This document shows positions 17,245 through 26,457 of a DNA stretch of 64,000 bases, piece by piece. Below the pieces are notes generated by a model. The model was not told the DNA's origin. It worked only from the letters and a program-made list of their open reading frames with translations, and ran no database searches. Position 1 is the stretch's first letter. Each line of letters opens with the position of its first letter. The position numbers and the translations under genes are program-made. Source of the DNA: DASQFQ01 sp963811595 (GTDB taxonomy: Bacteria; Actinomycetota; Thermoleophilia; Solirubrobacterales; Solirubrobacteraceae); assembly GCA_963811595.1 (NCBI GenBank), contig CAWERW010000016.1, positions 186,001 to 250,000 of the forward strand, written 5' to 3'.

Positions 17245-19131
17245 GTGGCCCAGATCAGCGAGAAGGAAGCCAGACAGGTCGCGGAGAGCGCGCGCGAGCA
17301 GGGCTGGGAGAAGCCGAGCTTCGGCAAGGAGCTCTTCCTCGGCAACCTGCGGCTCGACCTGATCCACCCGCAGCCCAAGCTCGACCCCGGCGCGGTCGAG
17401 AAGGGCGAGGCGTTCCTCGCGCGCCTGCGCGAGTTCCTCGTCGAGGAGGTCGACCCGCTCGAGATCGAGCGCGAGGCCAAGATCCCCGACGCCGTGATCG
17501 ACGGGCTCAAGGAGCTCGGCGCGCTGGGCATGAAGGTGCCCGAGCAGTACGGCGGGCTCGGCCTCTCGCAGGTCCACTACAACCAGGCGCTGGTGCTGGC
17601 CGGGACGTGGCACTCCGCGCTCGCCACGCTGCTCTCGGCCCACCAGTCGATCGGCGTCGCCGAGCCGCTGATGGGCTTCGGCTCGGAGGAGCAGAAGCAG
17701 AAGTGGCTGCCGCTCGTGGCCAAGGACCACATCTCCGCCTTCCTGCTCACCGAGCCCGACGTCGGATCCGACCCCGCGCGGCTCGCCACGATCGCCGAGC
17801 CGGCCGAGGGCGGCTACGTCCTCAACGGCCGCAAGCTGTGGGCGACCAACGGCGCGATCTCGGACATCGTCGTGGTGATGGCGCAGGTGCCGAAGTCCGA
17901 GGGCCACAAGGGCGGCATCACCGCCTTCGTCCTCGACTACAGCTCCGACGGCGTGACCGTCGAGCACCGCAACCAGTTCATGGGCCTGCGCGGGATCGAG
18001 AACTCCGTCACGCGGCTCCAGGACGTCTTCGTCCCCGAGGAGAACGTGATCGGGAACGAGGGCATGGGCCTGAAGATCGCCCTCACCACGCTGAACACGG
18101 GCCGGCTCGCGCTGCCCGCGATCTGCCTCGGCGTCTCCAAGCTGTCGACCAAGATCGCGCGCGAATGGGCCAAGGAGCGCGTGCAGTGGGGCAAGCCGGT
18201 CGGCAAGCACGACGCGGTCGCGCAGAAGATCGCCTTCATCGCCGGCACCGCGTTCGGGCTCGAGGCGATGCTCGACGTCTCCAGCCGGCTCGCCGACGAC
18301 AAGCGCAACGACATCCGCATCGAGGCCGCGCTCGCCAAGCTCTACGCCTCCGAGCTGGGCTGGCAGGTGACCGACGAGCTGATGCAGGTGCGCGGCGGCC
18401 GCGGCTACGAGACGGCGGAGTCGCTGAAGGCGCGCGGCGAGAAGCCCGTCCCGGTCGAGCAGATGATGCGCGACATGCGCATCAACCGCATCTTCGAGGG
18501 CTCGACCGAGATCATGCACCTGCTGATCGCGCGCGAGGCCGTCGACCAGCACCTCGAGGTGGCCGGCGAGCTGCTCGAGGGCGACGGCGACCTCAAGGCC
18601 AAGGGCAAGTCGGCCGTCGAGGCCGGCAAGTTCTACTCGCGCTGGCTGCCGCAGCTCGTGGTCGGCGAGGGCCAGAAGCCGGGCGCGTTCTCGGACTTCG
18701 GGCCGCTCGCGAGCCACGTGCGCTACGCCGAGCGGATGTCGCGCAAGCTCGCGCGCTCGACGTTCTACGCGATGAGCCGCTGGCAGGCGAAGCTCGAGAA
18801 GAAGCAGGCGGTGCTGGGCCGGATCGTCGACATCGGCGCCGAGCTCTACGCGATCTCCGCCGCCGCGGTCTACGCCCAGACGCTGCGCGAGGAGCATCCG
18901 GAGCGCGGTGACGAGGCGGTCGAGCTCGCCGAGCTGTTCATCCGCCAGGCGCGCCGGCGCGTCGACACCCTGTTCGGGGAGCTGTTCTCCAACGACGACG
19001 ACGCCGACTACGCGGTCGCCCAGCAGGTCCTCGAGGGGCGCCACACGTGGCTCGAGCAGGGCATCGCCGACCCGTCGGGCGACGGCCCGATGATCGCCGA
19101 GCAGCCGCCGGAGGTGTCCGAGGTCTCCTGA
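17245..19131 (+). CDS. Acyl-CoA dehydrogenase, very-long-chain/FadE-like
   Basis: 628 residues, longer than the ~380-residue short/medium-chain enzymes because of a ~200-residue C-terminal helical extension, as in VLCAD/ACAD9-type proteins. FAD and substrate motifs: LTEPDVGSDPARL near 170-182, WATNGAISD, NVIGNEGMGLKIAL and VQWGKPVGKHDAV. The catalytic Glu is expected in RIFEGSTEIMHLL near 415-427. It catalyses alpha-beta oxidation of acyl-CoA in fatty-acid breakdown. GTG 17245 follows AAGGAG by 11 nt. Confidence 0.88.
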   Translation: MAQISEKEARQVAESAREQGWEKPSFGKELFLGNLRLDLIHPQPKLDPGAVEKGEAFLARLREFLVEEVDPLEIEREAKIPDAVIDGLKELGALGMKVPEQYGGLGLSQVHYNQALVLAGTWHSALATLLSAHQSIGVAEPLMGFGSEEQKQKWLPLVAKDHISAFLLTEPDVGSDPARLATIAEPAEGGYVLNGRKLWATNGAISDIVVVMAQVPKSEGHKGGITAFVLDYSSDGVTVEHRNQFMGLRGIENSVTRLQDVFVPEENVIGNEGMGLKIALTTLNTGRLALPAICLGVSKLSTKIAREWAKERVQWGKPVGKHDAVAQKIAFIAGTAFGLEAMLDVSSRLADDKRNDIRIEAALAKLYASELGWQVTDELMQVRGGRGYETAESLKARGEKPVPVEQMMRDMRINRIFEGSTEIMHLLIAREAVDQHLEVAGELLEGDGDLKAKGKSAVEAGKFYSRWLPQLVVGEGQKPGAFSDFGPLASHVRYAERMSRKLARSTFYAMSRWQAKLEKKQAVLGRIVDIGAELYAISAAAVYAQTLREEHPERGDEAVELAELFIRQARRRVDTLFGELFSNDDDADYAVAQQVLEGRHTWLEQGIADPSGDGPMIAEQPPEVSEVS

Positions 19132-19176
19132 TCGGGCACCCAATCCGCAAGGGAGAGGGTCGACAGGGGGTTGGAG

Positions 19177-19545
19177 ATGAGCAGCGGACGATTCACGCGC
19201 GCGGATGCACCAAAGGGAGCGCCGGACTGGCTCGCGATCGAGCGGTCGTCTGAGTTCCAGGAGCTCGTGACGACGCGGCGGCGCGTGCTGACGCCGCTGA
19301 CGATCGTGTTCCTCGTCGTGTCGATGGGCTACCTCCTGCTGGCCGCGTTCGCGCCCGGCGTCATGAGCTGGCAGCCGATCGAAGGGCTGCCGTTCGCGTG
19401 GATCGCCGCGGTGATCCAGGTCCTCACCACGTGGGCGATCACCTTCGTCTACCTGCGCGCGGCGGACCGCAAGCTCGAGCCGCTCGAGCAGCGCGCGGCC
19501 GCACTGGCCGAGCGGGCCGGCGAGCCCGAGGGGAGCACGCGATGA
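19177..19545 (+). CDS. DUF485 membrane protein, partner of ActP
   Basis: 122 residues with two transmembrane helices (about 45-65 and 78-100) separated by a short loop, and a conserved FQELVTTRRRVLTPLTIVFLVVSMGYLLL segment typical of DUF485. This family is almost always encoded immediately before the acetate permease actP, as here, where the stop overlaps the actP ATG by 3 nt. Role inferred: accessory subunit or stabiliser of the symporter. ATG 19177 chosen over TTG 19171. Confidence 0.88.
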   Translation: MSSGRFTRADAPKGAPDWLAIERSSEFQELVTTRRRVLTPLTIVFLVVSMGYLLLAAFAPGVMSWQPIEGLPFAWIAAVIQVLTTWAITFVYLRAADRKLEPLEQRAAALAERAGEPEGSTR

Positions 19546-21182
19546 TCGTCTTCGCCGCAGAGCTGAAGGTCCTCCCGCTCGCCGTCTTCGGCGTCGTCCT
19601 CGCCGTCACGCTGGGCGTCACCTACTGGGCGTCCAAGCGCACCAGCAGCGCCTCCGACTTCTACGCCGCCGGCCGCGGCATCACCGGCTTCCAGAACGGC
19701 TGGGCGATCGCGGGCGACTACATGTCCGCCTCGTCGTTCCTCGGCTTCGCCGGCCTCATCTTCCTGTTCGGCGTCGACGCGTTCGTCGGCCTGATGGCCG
19801 CGATCATCGCGTTCGTGCCGGTGCTGCTGTTCCTGGCCGAGCGCATGCGCAACTCGGGCAAGTTCACGCTCGCCGACGTGCTCTCGTTCCGGCTGCGCGA
19901 ACGGCCCGCCCGGCTCGTCGCCGCGATCGGGACCCTCTCGATCGTGATCATCTACCTGCTGGCGCAGATGGTCGGCGCCGGCGCGCTGATCCAGGCGCTG
20001 ACCGGCATCACGTTCGCGCCGGCGGTGATCATCGTCGGCACGTTCATGCTCGCCTACGTGATCTTCGGCGGCATGCTCGCCACCACGTGGGTGCAGATCA
20101 TCAAGGCGACGCTGCTGATGGCGGCGGGCGTCGTGATGACGCTGTGGGTCGGCGCGAAGGTCAGCTTCAACCCGGTCGAGCTGTTCAACCAGGCCGTCGA
20201 CGCGCACCCCGAGGGCCAGAAGTACCTGGAGCCGGGCCTGCAGTTCGACTCCGGGCTCGCGCTGCTGTCGTTCGGCATCGCGTTCGTGTTCGGCACCGCC
20301 GGGCTCCCGCACATCCTCATGCGCTTCTTCACGGTGCCGGACGCGAAGGCCGCGCGCGGCTCCGTCGGCTGGGCCGTGTTCCTGATCGGGTCCTTCTACA
20401 TCATGGTCACGATCGTCGGCCTCGGCGCGCGGGCGCTGCTGTCGGAGGCCGGCGCGAAGGCGTCGGGCGAGACCGGCAACCTCGCGGTGCCCGAGCTCGC
20501 GCAGTCGCTCGGCGGCGGCGAGGGGTCGGCCGGCGGCGACATCTTCCTGGCCATGGTCTCCGCGGTCGCCCTGGCGACGATCCTCGCGGTCGTGGCCGGG
20601 CTCGTGATCTCGGCCTCGGGCGCGGTGGCGCACGACGTGTGGTCCAACATCGTGCGCAAGGGCCGCGACTCCGAGAAGGAGGAGGTCTGGGTCGCCAAGA
20701 TCGCGGCGGCCGGGATCGGCGTGCTGTCGATCGTGCTCGCGCTGATCGGCGGCGCGGAGTTCAACGTCTCCGTGCTCGTCGGCATGGCGTTCTGCTTCGC
20801 CTCCAGCGTGACGTTCCCGGCGCTGCTGCTGGCGCTGTGGTGGCGCGAGTTCAACACCATGGGCGCCATCTGCGGCATGCTCGGCGGCCTGATCTCGTCG
20901 GCCGGGCTGATCCTGCTCTCGAACCCGGTGTGGCCCGGTGAGGACAACTCGCCGCTCGGCTCGCTCGCGCTCGACAACCCGGCGATCTTCTGCATCCCGA
21001 TCGGGTTCCTCGGCTGCTACCTCGGCACGAAGCTGTCCTCGGAGAAGGGCAACGAGCGCCAGTACGAGGAGCTCTACGTGCGGTCGGAGACCGGGCTGGG
21101 CGCCGAGGTTGCGGGCGAGGGGCACGCGCCGAAGCCGAAGGGCAAGGCGGCCTCGGAGCGCGAGCCCGAGCCCGTCGCATAG
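19542..21182 (+). CDS. actP: Acetate/cation symporter, sodium:solute symporter family
   Basis: 546 residues, about 13 transmembrane helices. SSS family signatures: SDFYAAGRGITGFQNGWAIAGDYMSASSFLG near 36-66 (Na+ and substrate site), YVIFGGMLATTWVQIIKATLL, and HILMRFFTVPDAKAARGS. The length and the DUF485 gene in front support ActP, which takes up acetate and other short carboxylates with a cation. The C-terminus is a charged Lys/Glu/Pro tail. It overlaps the M20 peptidase start by one base (TAGTG). Confidence 0.9.
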   Translation: MIVFAAELKVLPLAVFGVVLAVTLGVTYWASKRTSSASDFYAAGRGITGFQNGWAIAGDYMSASSFLGFAGLIFLFGVDAFVGLMAAIIAFVPVLLFLAERMRNSGKFTLADVLSFRLRERPARLVAAIGTLSIVIIYLLAQMVGAGALIQALTGITFAPAVIIVGTFMLAYVIFGGMLATTWVQIIKATLLMAAGVVMTLWVGAKVSFNPVELFNQAVDAHPEGQKYLEPGLQFDSGLALLSFGIAFVFGTAGLPHILMRFFTVPDAKAARGSVGWAVFLIGSFYIMVTIVGLGARALLSEAGAKASGETGNLAVPELAQSLGGGEGSAGGDIFLAMVSAVALATILAVVAGLVISASGAVAHDVWSNIVRKGRDSEKEEVWVAKIAAAGIGVLSIVLALIGGAEFNVSVLVGMAFCFASSVTFPALLLALWWREFNTMGAICGMLGGLISSAGLILLSNPVWPGEDNSPLGSLALDNPAIFCIPIGFLGCYLGTKLSSEKGNERQYEELYVRSETGLGAEVAGEGHAPKPKGKAASEREPEPVA

Positions 21183-22305
21183 TGGCGGCCGACGTCGTCG
21201 AGCTCACGCGTGAGCTCGTCGGGATCAGGACCGTCAACCCCCCGGGTGAGGAGGAGAAGGCCGCGTCGCTGCTGGCGGCGCGGCTGTCGGACGCGGGGTT
21301 CGCGGTCGAGTCGCACGAGTTCGGCCCTGGCCGGACATCGCTGGTGGCGCGCTGGGGCGTGACGGACAGCGCCCGTCGCTGTGCCTGACCGGCCACCTCG
21401 ACACCGTGCCGCTGGGGCGCGCCGACTGGTCGGTCGACGCGTTCTCGGGCGAGACCGACGGCGACCGGCTGTTCGGCCGCGGGACGAGCGACATGAAGGG
21501 CGGGACGGCGGCGATCGTCGTCGCCGCGGAGCGCGTGGCGGCGCTGGGCGGGTCGCCGTCCGCCGGGCTCGAGCTCGTGCTGTGCGCGGGTGAGGAGACG
21601 GGCTGCGAGGGCGCGCTGGCGCTGGCGGACTCCGGCCTGCTGGGCACGTGCGGAGCGCTGCTGGTGGCCGAGCCGACCACGAACTACCCGTGCGTGGCGC
21701 ACAAGGGCGTCGTATGGGCGGACGCCGTCGCGCGCGGGAAGACCGCGCACGGCTCGATGCCGCACCTGGGCGAGAACGCGATCTACAAGCTGGCGCGGGC
21801 CGTGCTGGCGCTCGAGGACCTGTCGCTGGACGCGGAGGAGCACGAGCTGCTGGGCCTCCCGACCGTGTCGCTGGGGACGTTCTCCGGCGGGATCAACATC
21901 AACTCGGTGCCCGACCGCGCCGAGGCCGGGATCGACGTGCGGACCGTGCCGGGTATGTCCGGCGACCGGGTGCTGCGCGCGCTGGGAGAACGGCTCGGCG
22001 AGGAGGTCGAGCTGGAGCCGCGGGTGGTGCTCGACCCGATCGACACCGACCCGTCGGGCGAGTGGGTGCAGGACGTGTTCTCCGTGCTGTCGTCGTTCAT
22101 CGACGAGGCGCCGTCGCCGCGCGGGCTCGCGTACTTCACCGACGCGGCCGCGCTGGCGCCGGCCTACGGCAATCCCCCGACGATCATCTGCGGCCCCGGC
22201 GACGCCGAGCAGGCGCACCGCACCGACGAGTCGTGCTCCCTGTCCGCGCTCGAGGCGAGCGCGGAGGCGTTGTTCGAGATCTCGCGCCGCTGGTGCGGGC
22301 TCTAG
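21182..22305 (+). pseudogene. M20 family peptidase (ArgE/DapE-like), disrupted by one missing base
   Basis: Two frames make one complete M20 metallopeptidase. The first gives LTRELVGIRTVNPPGEEEKAA and reads well to SLVAR (Arg codon 21350-21352). A one-base deletion there breaks it, and the other frame resumes LGRDGQRPSLCLTGHLDTVPLG (Zn-ligand His), GRGTSDMKGG (bridging Asp), CAGEETGCEG (catalytic and metal Glu), HKGVVW and the dimerisation domain. Restoring one base gives exactly 375 codons. It would hydrolyse an N-acyl amino acid such as acetylornithine or succinyl-diaminopimelate; substrate unclear. Its stop overlaps the convergent amidase by 3 nt. Confidence 0.85.
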
Positions 22306-23468
22306 CCGAGCTCCGCCTCCACCCGCGCCGCCGCGCCCAGGACCGCCGCCTCGTCGAGCCCGACGAGCTGCAGCCCGACGGGCATCCCCGCCGGCCCGCG
22401 CAGCCCCGGCACGCACACGGCGGGCACGCCGAGCAGCGTCCACGCGCGGCAGAAGACCGGGTCGCCGGTGTGACCTTCGGACCGCGGCGGCGCCTCGCCC
22501 AGCGCGGCGGGGACGACCAGCGCGTCGAGGCCCGCCAGCACGTCCGGCAGCGCCGCGCGGCATGCGTCCCCGAGCGCGGCGCCGCTCTCCGCCTCCGCGG
22601 GCGTCACCGCGTGCGCGCGTTCGAGGTAGTCGCGCATCGCCTGCGAGAGCTCGTCGCGGTGGTCGCGCCACTCGGGCTCGAGGTTCTGCGCGACGTCGAA
22701 CGCCATCGCGGTCTCCTGCGCGTCGACGAGTCCGGCGAAGTCGGGCGGCAGCTCGAGCTCGCGCAGGCCGAGCCGCGCGGCGGCGTCCGCGACGACGCCC
22801 GGCTCGCCCCACGGCGTGCGGCACCACGCGATCCGCGGCTCGCCCGGGCGCACCTCGAACCCGGCCAGCCGCGCGGCGTCGGCGACGGTGCGGCCGAACG
22901 TCCCGAGCGTGTCGAGCCGCTCGCTGAGGCGCTTGATACCGGCGGTCGAGTGCCAGCCGTGGGAGGGCTTGAAGCCCACGACCCCGCAGAACGACGCGGG
23001 CCGGATGACCGAGCCGGCGGTCTGGGTGCCGTAGGCGAGCGGGACCATCCCGTCGGCGACCGCTGCGGCCGAGCCGCTCGAGGAGCCGCCCGGCGTGCGG
23101 TCGGGGTCGTGCGGGTTGCGGGTGGGCGGCGGCTCGTAGGTGGCGAACTCGGTCGTCACCGTCTTGCCGAGGATCACCGCGCCCTGCTCGCGCAGCCAGG
23201 CGACGCAGTCGGCGTCGCGCGCCGGCCGGTGGCCCTCATAGATCGACGAGCCGTAGGAGGTCGGCATGTCGGCGGTGTCGATGATGTCCTTCACGCCGAC
23301 CGGGATCCCGTGCAGCGGCCCGCGCGACGGCTCGGCATCACGCGCACGCGCCTGCGCAAGGGCCTGCTCCGCGTCCAGGTACGCCCACGCCGAGACCTCG
23401 TCGTCGCGCGCCTCGATCCGCTCCAGGCACGCCCGGACCATCTCCTCGGAGCGCAGTTGCCGGGCCAT
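22302..23468 (-). CDS. Amidase signature family enzyme
   Basis: 388 residues. The Ser-cisSer-Lys triad is visible: Lys in HGIPVGVKDIIDT near 53-65, the Gly/Ser-rich TPGGSSSGSAAAV near 128-140, and the Ser nucleophile region GTQTAGSVIRPASFCG near 150-165. It hydrolyses an amide to acid and ammonia. Slightly shorter than GatA (~480), so a catabolic amidase rather than an amidotransferase subunit. Start 23468 is divergent from a MarR gene, and a palindrome between them may control both. Confidence 0.87.
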   Translation of the reverse strand: MARQLRSEEMVRACLERIEARDDEVSAWAYLDAEQALAQARARDAEPSRGPLHGIPVGVKDIIDTADMPTSYGSSIYEGHRPARDADCVAWLREQGAVILGKTVTTEFATYEPPPTRNPHDPDRTPGGSSSGSAAAVADGMVPLAYGTQTAGSVIRPASFCGVVGFKPSHGWHSTAGIKRLSERLDTLGTFGRTVADAARLAGFEVRPGEPRIAWCRTPWGEPGVVADAAARLGLRELELPPDFAGLVDAQETAMAFDVAQNLEPEWRDHRDELSQAMRDYLERAHAVTPAEAESGAALGDACRAALPDVLAGLDALVVPAALGEAPPRSEGHTGDPVFCRAWTLLGVPAVCVPGLRGPAGMPVGLQLVGLDEAAVLGAAARVEAELG

Positions 23469-23508
23469 GCCGCCGCAGAGTACGGATCAGCGGCAGCAAC
23501 GATGGTTC

Positions 23509-23523
23509 GCTAAACTAATTAGC
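23509..23523. promoter_or_regulatory. Palindromic operator candidate between amidase and MarR genes
   Basis: GCTAA-ACTAA-TTAGC, an inverted repeat with 5-bp arms in an AT-rich island. It ends 1 nt before the marR GTG and lies 41 nt upstream of the amidase start. MarR proteins commonly repress their own gene from such TTAG/CTAA-type sites. The marR start has no ribosome binding site, so its mRNA is probably leaderless and the palindrome would overlap the -10 region. Confidence 0.5.
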
Positions 23524-23524
23524 A

Positions 23525-23962
23525 GTGCGCACCACCTCCACACTCGACCTCGCCGTCCGGCTCCGCCTGGCGATCACGCGGACCTCCCGCCGCCTGCGCC
23601 AGACGTCGGATCGCGGCCTGAGCCCCTCGCTCACGTCCGCGCTCGCGACACTCGACAGCCACGGCCCGCTGACCCCCTCCGAGCTCGCCTCGCGCGAGCG
23701 CGTGCAGCGGCCGACGGCGACGCGCCTCGTCGCGCGACTCGAGGAGCTGGGGGTGGTGCAGCGCGCCGCCGATCCCCAGGACCGCCGCTCCTCCCTGCTG
23801 TCCGTCACCCCCGAGGGGCACGCCCTGATGGAGGAGCTGCGCAGCCGCAAGACCGCCTACCTGGCCCACCGGCTCGAAGGTCTCGACCCTGAGGAGCGGG
23901 CCGCGCTCGACCGCGCCGCCGCCATCCTCGAGCGCCTGCTGGAAGAGGACGATCGCGCGTGA
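23525..23962 (+). CDS. MarR-family transcriptional regulator
   Basis: 145 residues with the winged helix-turn-helix of MarR proteins: LTPSELASRERVQRPTATRLVARLEELGVVQRAADPQDRRSSLLSVTPEGHALM (about 50-103), including the DxRS wing. N- and C-terminal helices form the dimer interface. It overlaps the MFS gene by 4 nt (GTGA), so it probably controls that exporter and responds to a small ligand. No Shine-Dalgarno is present at GTG 23525. Confidence 0.9.
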   Translation: MRTTSTLDLAVRLRLAITRTSRRLRQTSDRGLSPSLTSALATLDSHGPLTPSELASRERVQRPTATRLVARLEELGVVQRAADPQDRRSSLLSVTPEGHALMEELRSRKTAYLAHRLEGLDPEERAALDRAAAILERLLEEDDRA

Positions 23963-25197
23963 GCGCGGGCGTCCGCCGCACATTCGACTCCCTGAGCGTC
24001 CCGAACTACCGCCGGTACTTCACCGGCCAGGTCGTCTCGATCTCCGGCAACTGGATGCAGATCGTCGCCGAGATGTGGCTGATCGTGCAGCTCACCGGCT
24101 CGGGCGTCTCGGTCGGCGTCACCGCGGCGCTCCAGTTCCTCCCGATGCTGCTGTTCGGCGCCTGGGGCGGCCTGCTCGCCGACCGGCTGCCGAAGCTCAA
24201 GCTGCTCCAGTACACGCAGGCGCTGATGGCGATCCCCGCGCTCGCGCTGTGGGGCTTGACGGCGACGGGCGACATCGCTCCCTGGATGGTCTACGGGCTC
24301 GTGCTCGCGCGCGGCTCGGTGCTCGCGATCGACAACCCGGCGCGCCAGGCGTTCGTGATGGAGATCGTCGGGGCCGAGCGGATCGTCAACGCGGTCGCGC
24401 TCAACTCCGTCGTCGTCCACACGTCGCGCATCGCCGGCCCCGCTGCCGCGGGCGCCGTGATCGCGCTGCTCGGCGTCGGCCCCTGTTTCGCGCTCAACGC
24501 CCTCTCGTTCGTCGCCATGCTGATCGCGCTGCGGCGGATGGACCGCTCCGCGCTGCTCACGCCCCCCGTGGCCGAGAAGGCGCGCGGCGACGTCCGGCTC
24601 GCGCTCCGGCACGTCCGCGCCACGCCCGCGCTCTACATCCCGCTCGGCGCGATGGTCATCGTCGGCACGCTGTCCTTCAACTTCCAGGTGCTGATGCCGC
24701 TGCTCGCCTCCGACACGTGGCAGGGCACCGCGACCACCTACGCGCTGATGACGATGGCGATGGGCGTCGGCTCCGTCGGGGGCGCGCTGCTGACCGGCGG
24801 GATCGGGCGCGTGTCGCCGCGGCTGATCGTCGGCGCGGCGATCGCGTTCGGCGTCTTCGAGCTGCTCGCCGCCGCCGCGCCCTCGCTGCCGCTGCAGGTG
24901 CTCGCGCTCGTGCCGCTCGGCGCGGTCAGCGTCACGTTCGCGGCGAGCGTCAACTCCTCGATGCAGCTCGCCGCCGCACCCGCCATGCGCGGCCGCGTGA
25001 TGTCGCTCTACTCCGTGGTCTTCCTCGGCTCGACGCCGATCGGGGCGCCGCTCGTGGGCTGGCTCGCCGACGTCGTCTCCCCGCGCGCCGGGCTCGCGCT
25101 CGGCGGCACCGCCGCGCTGATCGCGGCCGCCGCCGCGTGGGTCGCATACGCGCGTGCGGGTCAGGGCATGAAGAAGTCATCGCACGCCTTGGCCTGA
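23959..25197 (+). CDS. MFS exporter (MFS_3 / EntS-like)
   Basis: 412 residues with about 12 transmembrane helices. N-terminus FDSLSVPNYRRYFTGQVVSISGNWMQIVAEMWLIVQL and the helix 4 stretch LAIDNPARQAFVMEIVG are typical of the MFS_3 group that includes enterobactin exporter EntS and drug efflux pumps. Cotranscribed with the MarR gene, so probably an efflux pump induced by its substrate. Its 3' end overlaps the presumed start of the racemase-type enzyme. Confidence 0.88.
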   Translation: MSAGVRRTFDSLSVPNYRRYFTGQVVSISGNWMQIVAEMWLIVQLTGSGVSVGVTAALQFLPMLLFGAWGGLLADRLPKLKLLQYTQALMAIPALALWGLTATGDIAPWMVYGLVLARGSVLAIDNPARQAFVMEIVGAERIVNAVALNSVVVHTSRIAGPAAAGAVIALLGVGPCFALNALSFVAMLIALRRMDRSALLTPPVAEKARGDVRLALRHVRATPALYIPLGAMVIVGTLSFNFQVLMPLLASDTWQGTATTYALMTMAMGVGSVGGALLTGGIGRVSPRLIVGAAIAFGVFELLAAAAPSLPLQVLALVPLGAVSVTFAASVNSSMQLAAAPAMRGRVMSLYSVVFLGSTPIGAPLVGWLADVVSPRAGLALGGTAALIAAAAAWVAYARAGQGMKKSSHALA

Positions 25198-25931
25198 TCG
25201 TCCCCAGCTCCAACGTCACGATGGAGACCGAGATCCCGGCGCTCATGCGCATGCGGGACGGCGACGAGACCTTCACGTTCCACTCCAGCCGCATGCGGAT
25301 GCGCAGGGTCACGCCCGAGGAGCTGCGCGCGATGAACGACCAGACCGCGCGCGCGGCGACCGAGCTCGCCGACGCGCGCTGCGACGTCATCGCCACCGCC
25401 TGCCTCGTCGCGCTGATGGCGCAGGGCCCGGGCTTCCACTGCACCGCCGAGGACCAGATCCGCGACGCGCTGCGCGCGGAGGACGCGCTCGTGCCCGTCG
25501 TCTCCTCGGCCGGCGCGCTGCTCGACGGGCTGCGCGCGCTGGGCGCCACGAGGATCGCGATGGTCACGCCGTACGAGCAGCCGCTCACCAAGCTCGTCGC
25601 CGACTACATCGAGGACGGCGGCGTCGCGGTCCACGACGCGCTCTCGCTCGAGGTCGCCGACAACCAGGCGGTCGCGGCGCTCGATCCGGCGGACCTGCAG
25701 GAGCACTGGCGCAGGCTCGACCTCAGCGGCTGCGACGCGCTCGTCCTCTCCGCGTGCGTGCAGATGCCCTCGCTCGCCGCGATCGACCCGGTCGAACGCG
25801 CCTGCGGGCTGCCCGTGCTGTCCGCCGCCACCGCGACGGCCTACGCGATGCTCGACGCGCTCGGGCTGCCCGCGCGGGTCCCGCGCGCCGGGAAGCTGCT
25901 GTCGGGTGAGGTCGGGGCGCTCGCCGGGTAG
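25137..25931 (+). CDS. Asp/Glu racemase superfamily enzyme (maleate isomerase / arylmalonate decarboxylase-like)
   Basis: About 255 residues of family sequence starting at RLGLIVPSSNVTMETEIPALM. Two catalytic Cys candidates sit symmetrically: TACLVALMAQG and LSACVQMPSLAAI, as in maleate cis-trans isomerase and AMDase. The start is uncertain. No ATG is in frame, and GTG 25137 (61 nt inside the MFS gene, no ribosome site) is the nearest usual start codon, adding about 18 atypical residues; a non-standard ATC at 25179 or a local indel are other options. The reaction acts on small dicarboxylates; the exact substrate is unknown. Confidence 0.8.
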   Translation: MGRIRACGSGHEEVIARLGLIVPSSNVTMETEIPALMRMRDGDETFTFHSSRMRMRRVTPEELRAMNDQTARAATELADARCDVIATACLVALMAQGPGFHCTAEDQIRDALRAEDALVPVVSSAGALLDGLRALGATRIAMVTPYEQPLTKLVADYIEDGGVAVHDALSLEVADNQAVAALDPADLQEHWRRLDLSGCDALVLSACVQMPSLAAIDPVERACGLPVLSAATATAYAMLDALGLPARVPRAGKLLSGEVGALAG

Positions 25932-25959
25932 ACCCCCGGGTCCCCGAACAGGAGACCCG

Positions 25960-26457
25960 ATGAGCAACGAAGAGACCACCGGCGGCGTCGTGGGACGCCT
26001 CGCCGGCAAAGCCAAGGAGGTGGCGGGCTCCGCCCTCGGCAACGAGGAGCTGGCGCGTGAGGGCCGCCTCCAGCAGGCCGGCGTCGACCAGGAGCGCGAG
26101 GCCCGCGAGGCGGCCGCCGACGCCGACCAGCGCCAGGCCGAGGCCGAGCTGCAGGCCCAGCAGGTCGAGACGCGCCACGAGCGCGAGCGGCTCGAGACCG
26201 AGCAGGCCGAGGCCGAGCGCGAGCGCCAGATCGAGCGCGACCGGCTGCAGGCCGAGGCCGCGGCCGTGGGCGACGCGGCCCGCGAGGTCCACGCGGCCGA
26301 GGGCCAGCGCGCCGCCGGCGAGGCGGCCGCCGAGCTCGAGGAGCGCCGGGCGGAGAGCGAGCGTGCCGCCCAGACGGCCGAGGCGCTGCGGCTCGAGCAG
26401 GAGGCCCGGCGCGCGGAGGTCCGCGCGGACGCCGCCGACCCGGAGACGAGCCGATGA
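25960..26457 (+). CDS. CsbD-like domain plus coiled-coil protein
   Basis: 165 residues. The first ~45 residues (VVGRLAGKAKEVAGSALGNEELAREGRLQQAG) match the CsbD-like stress-protein repeat. The remainder is a continuous, highly charged helix rich in Glu, Arg, Ala and Gln, predicted as a long coiled coil. AGGAG precedes ATG 25960. It overlaps the next coiled-coil gene by 4 nt (ATGA). CsbD proteins are general-stress induced and of unknown mechanism; the long coiled-coil fusion is unusual. Confidence 0.75.
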   Translation: MSNEETTGGVVGRLAGKAKEVAGSALGNEELAREGRLQQAGVDQEREAREAAADADQRQAEAELQAQQVETRHERERLETEQAEAERERQIERDRLQAEAAAVGDAAREVHAAEGQRAAGEAAAELEERRAESERAAQTAEALRLEQEARRAEVRADAADPETSR

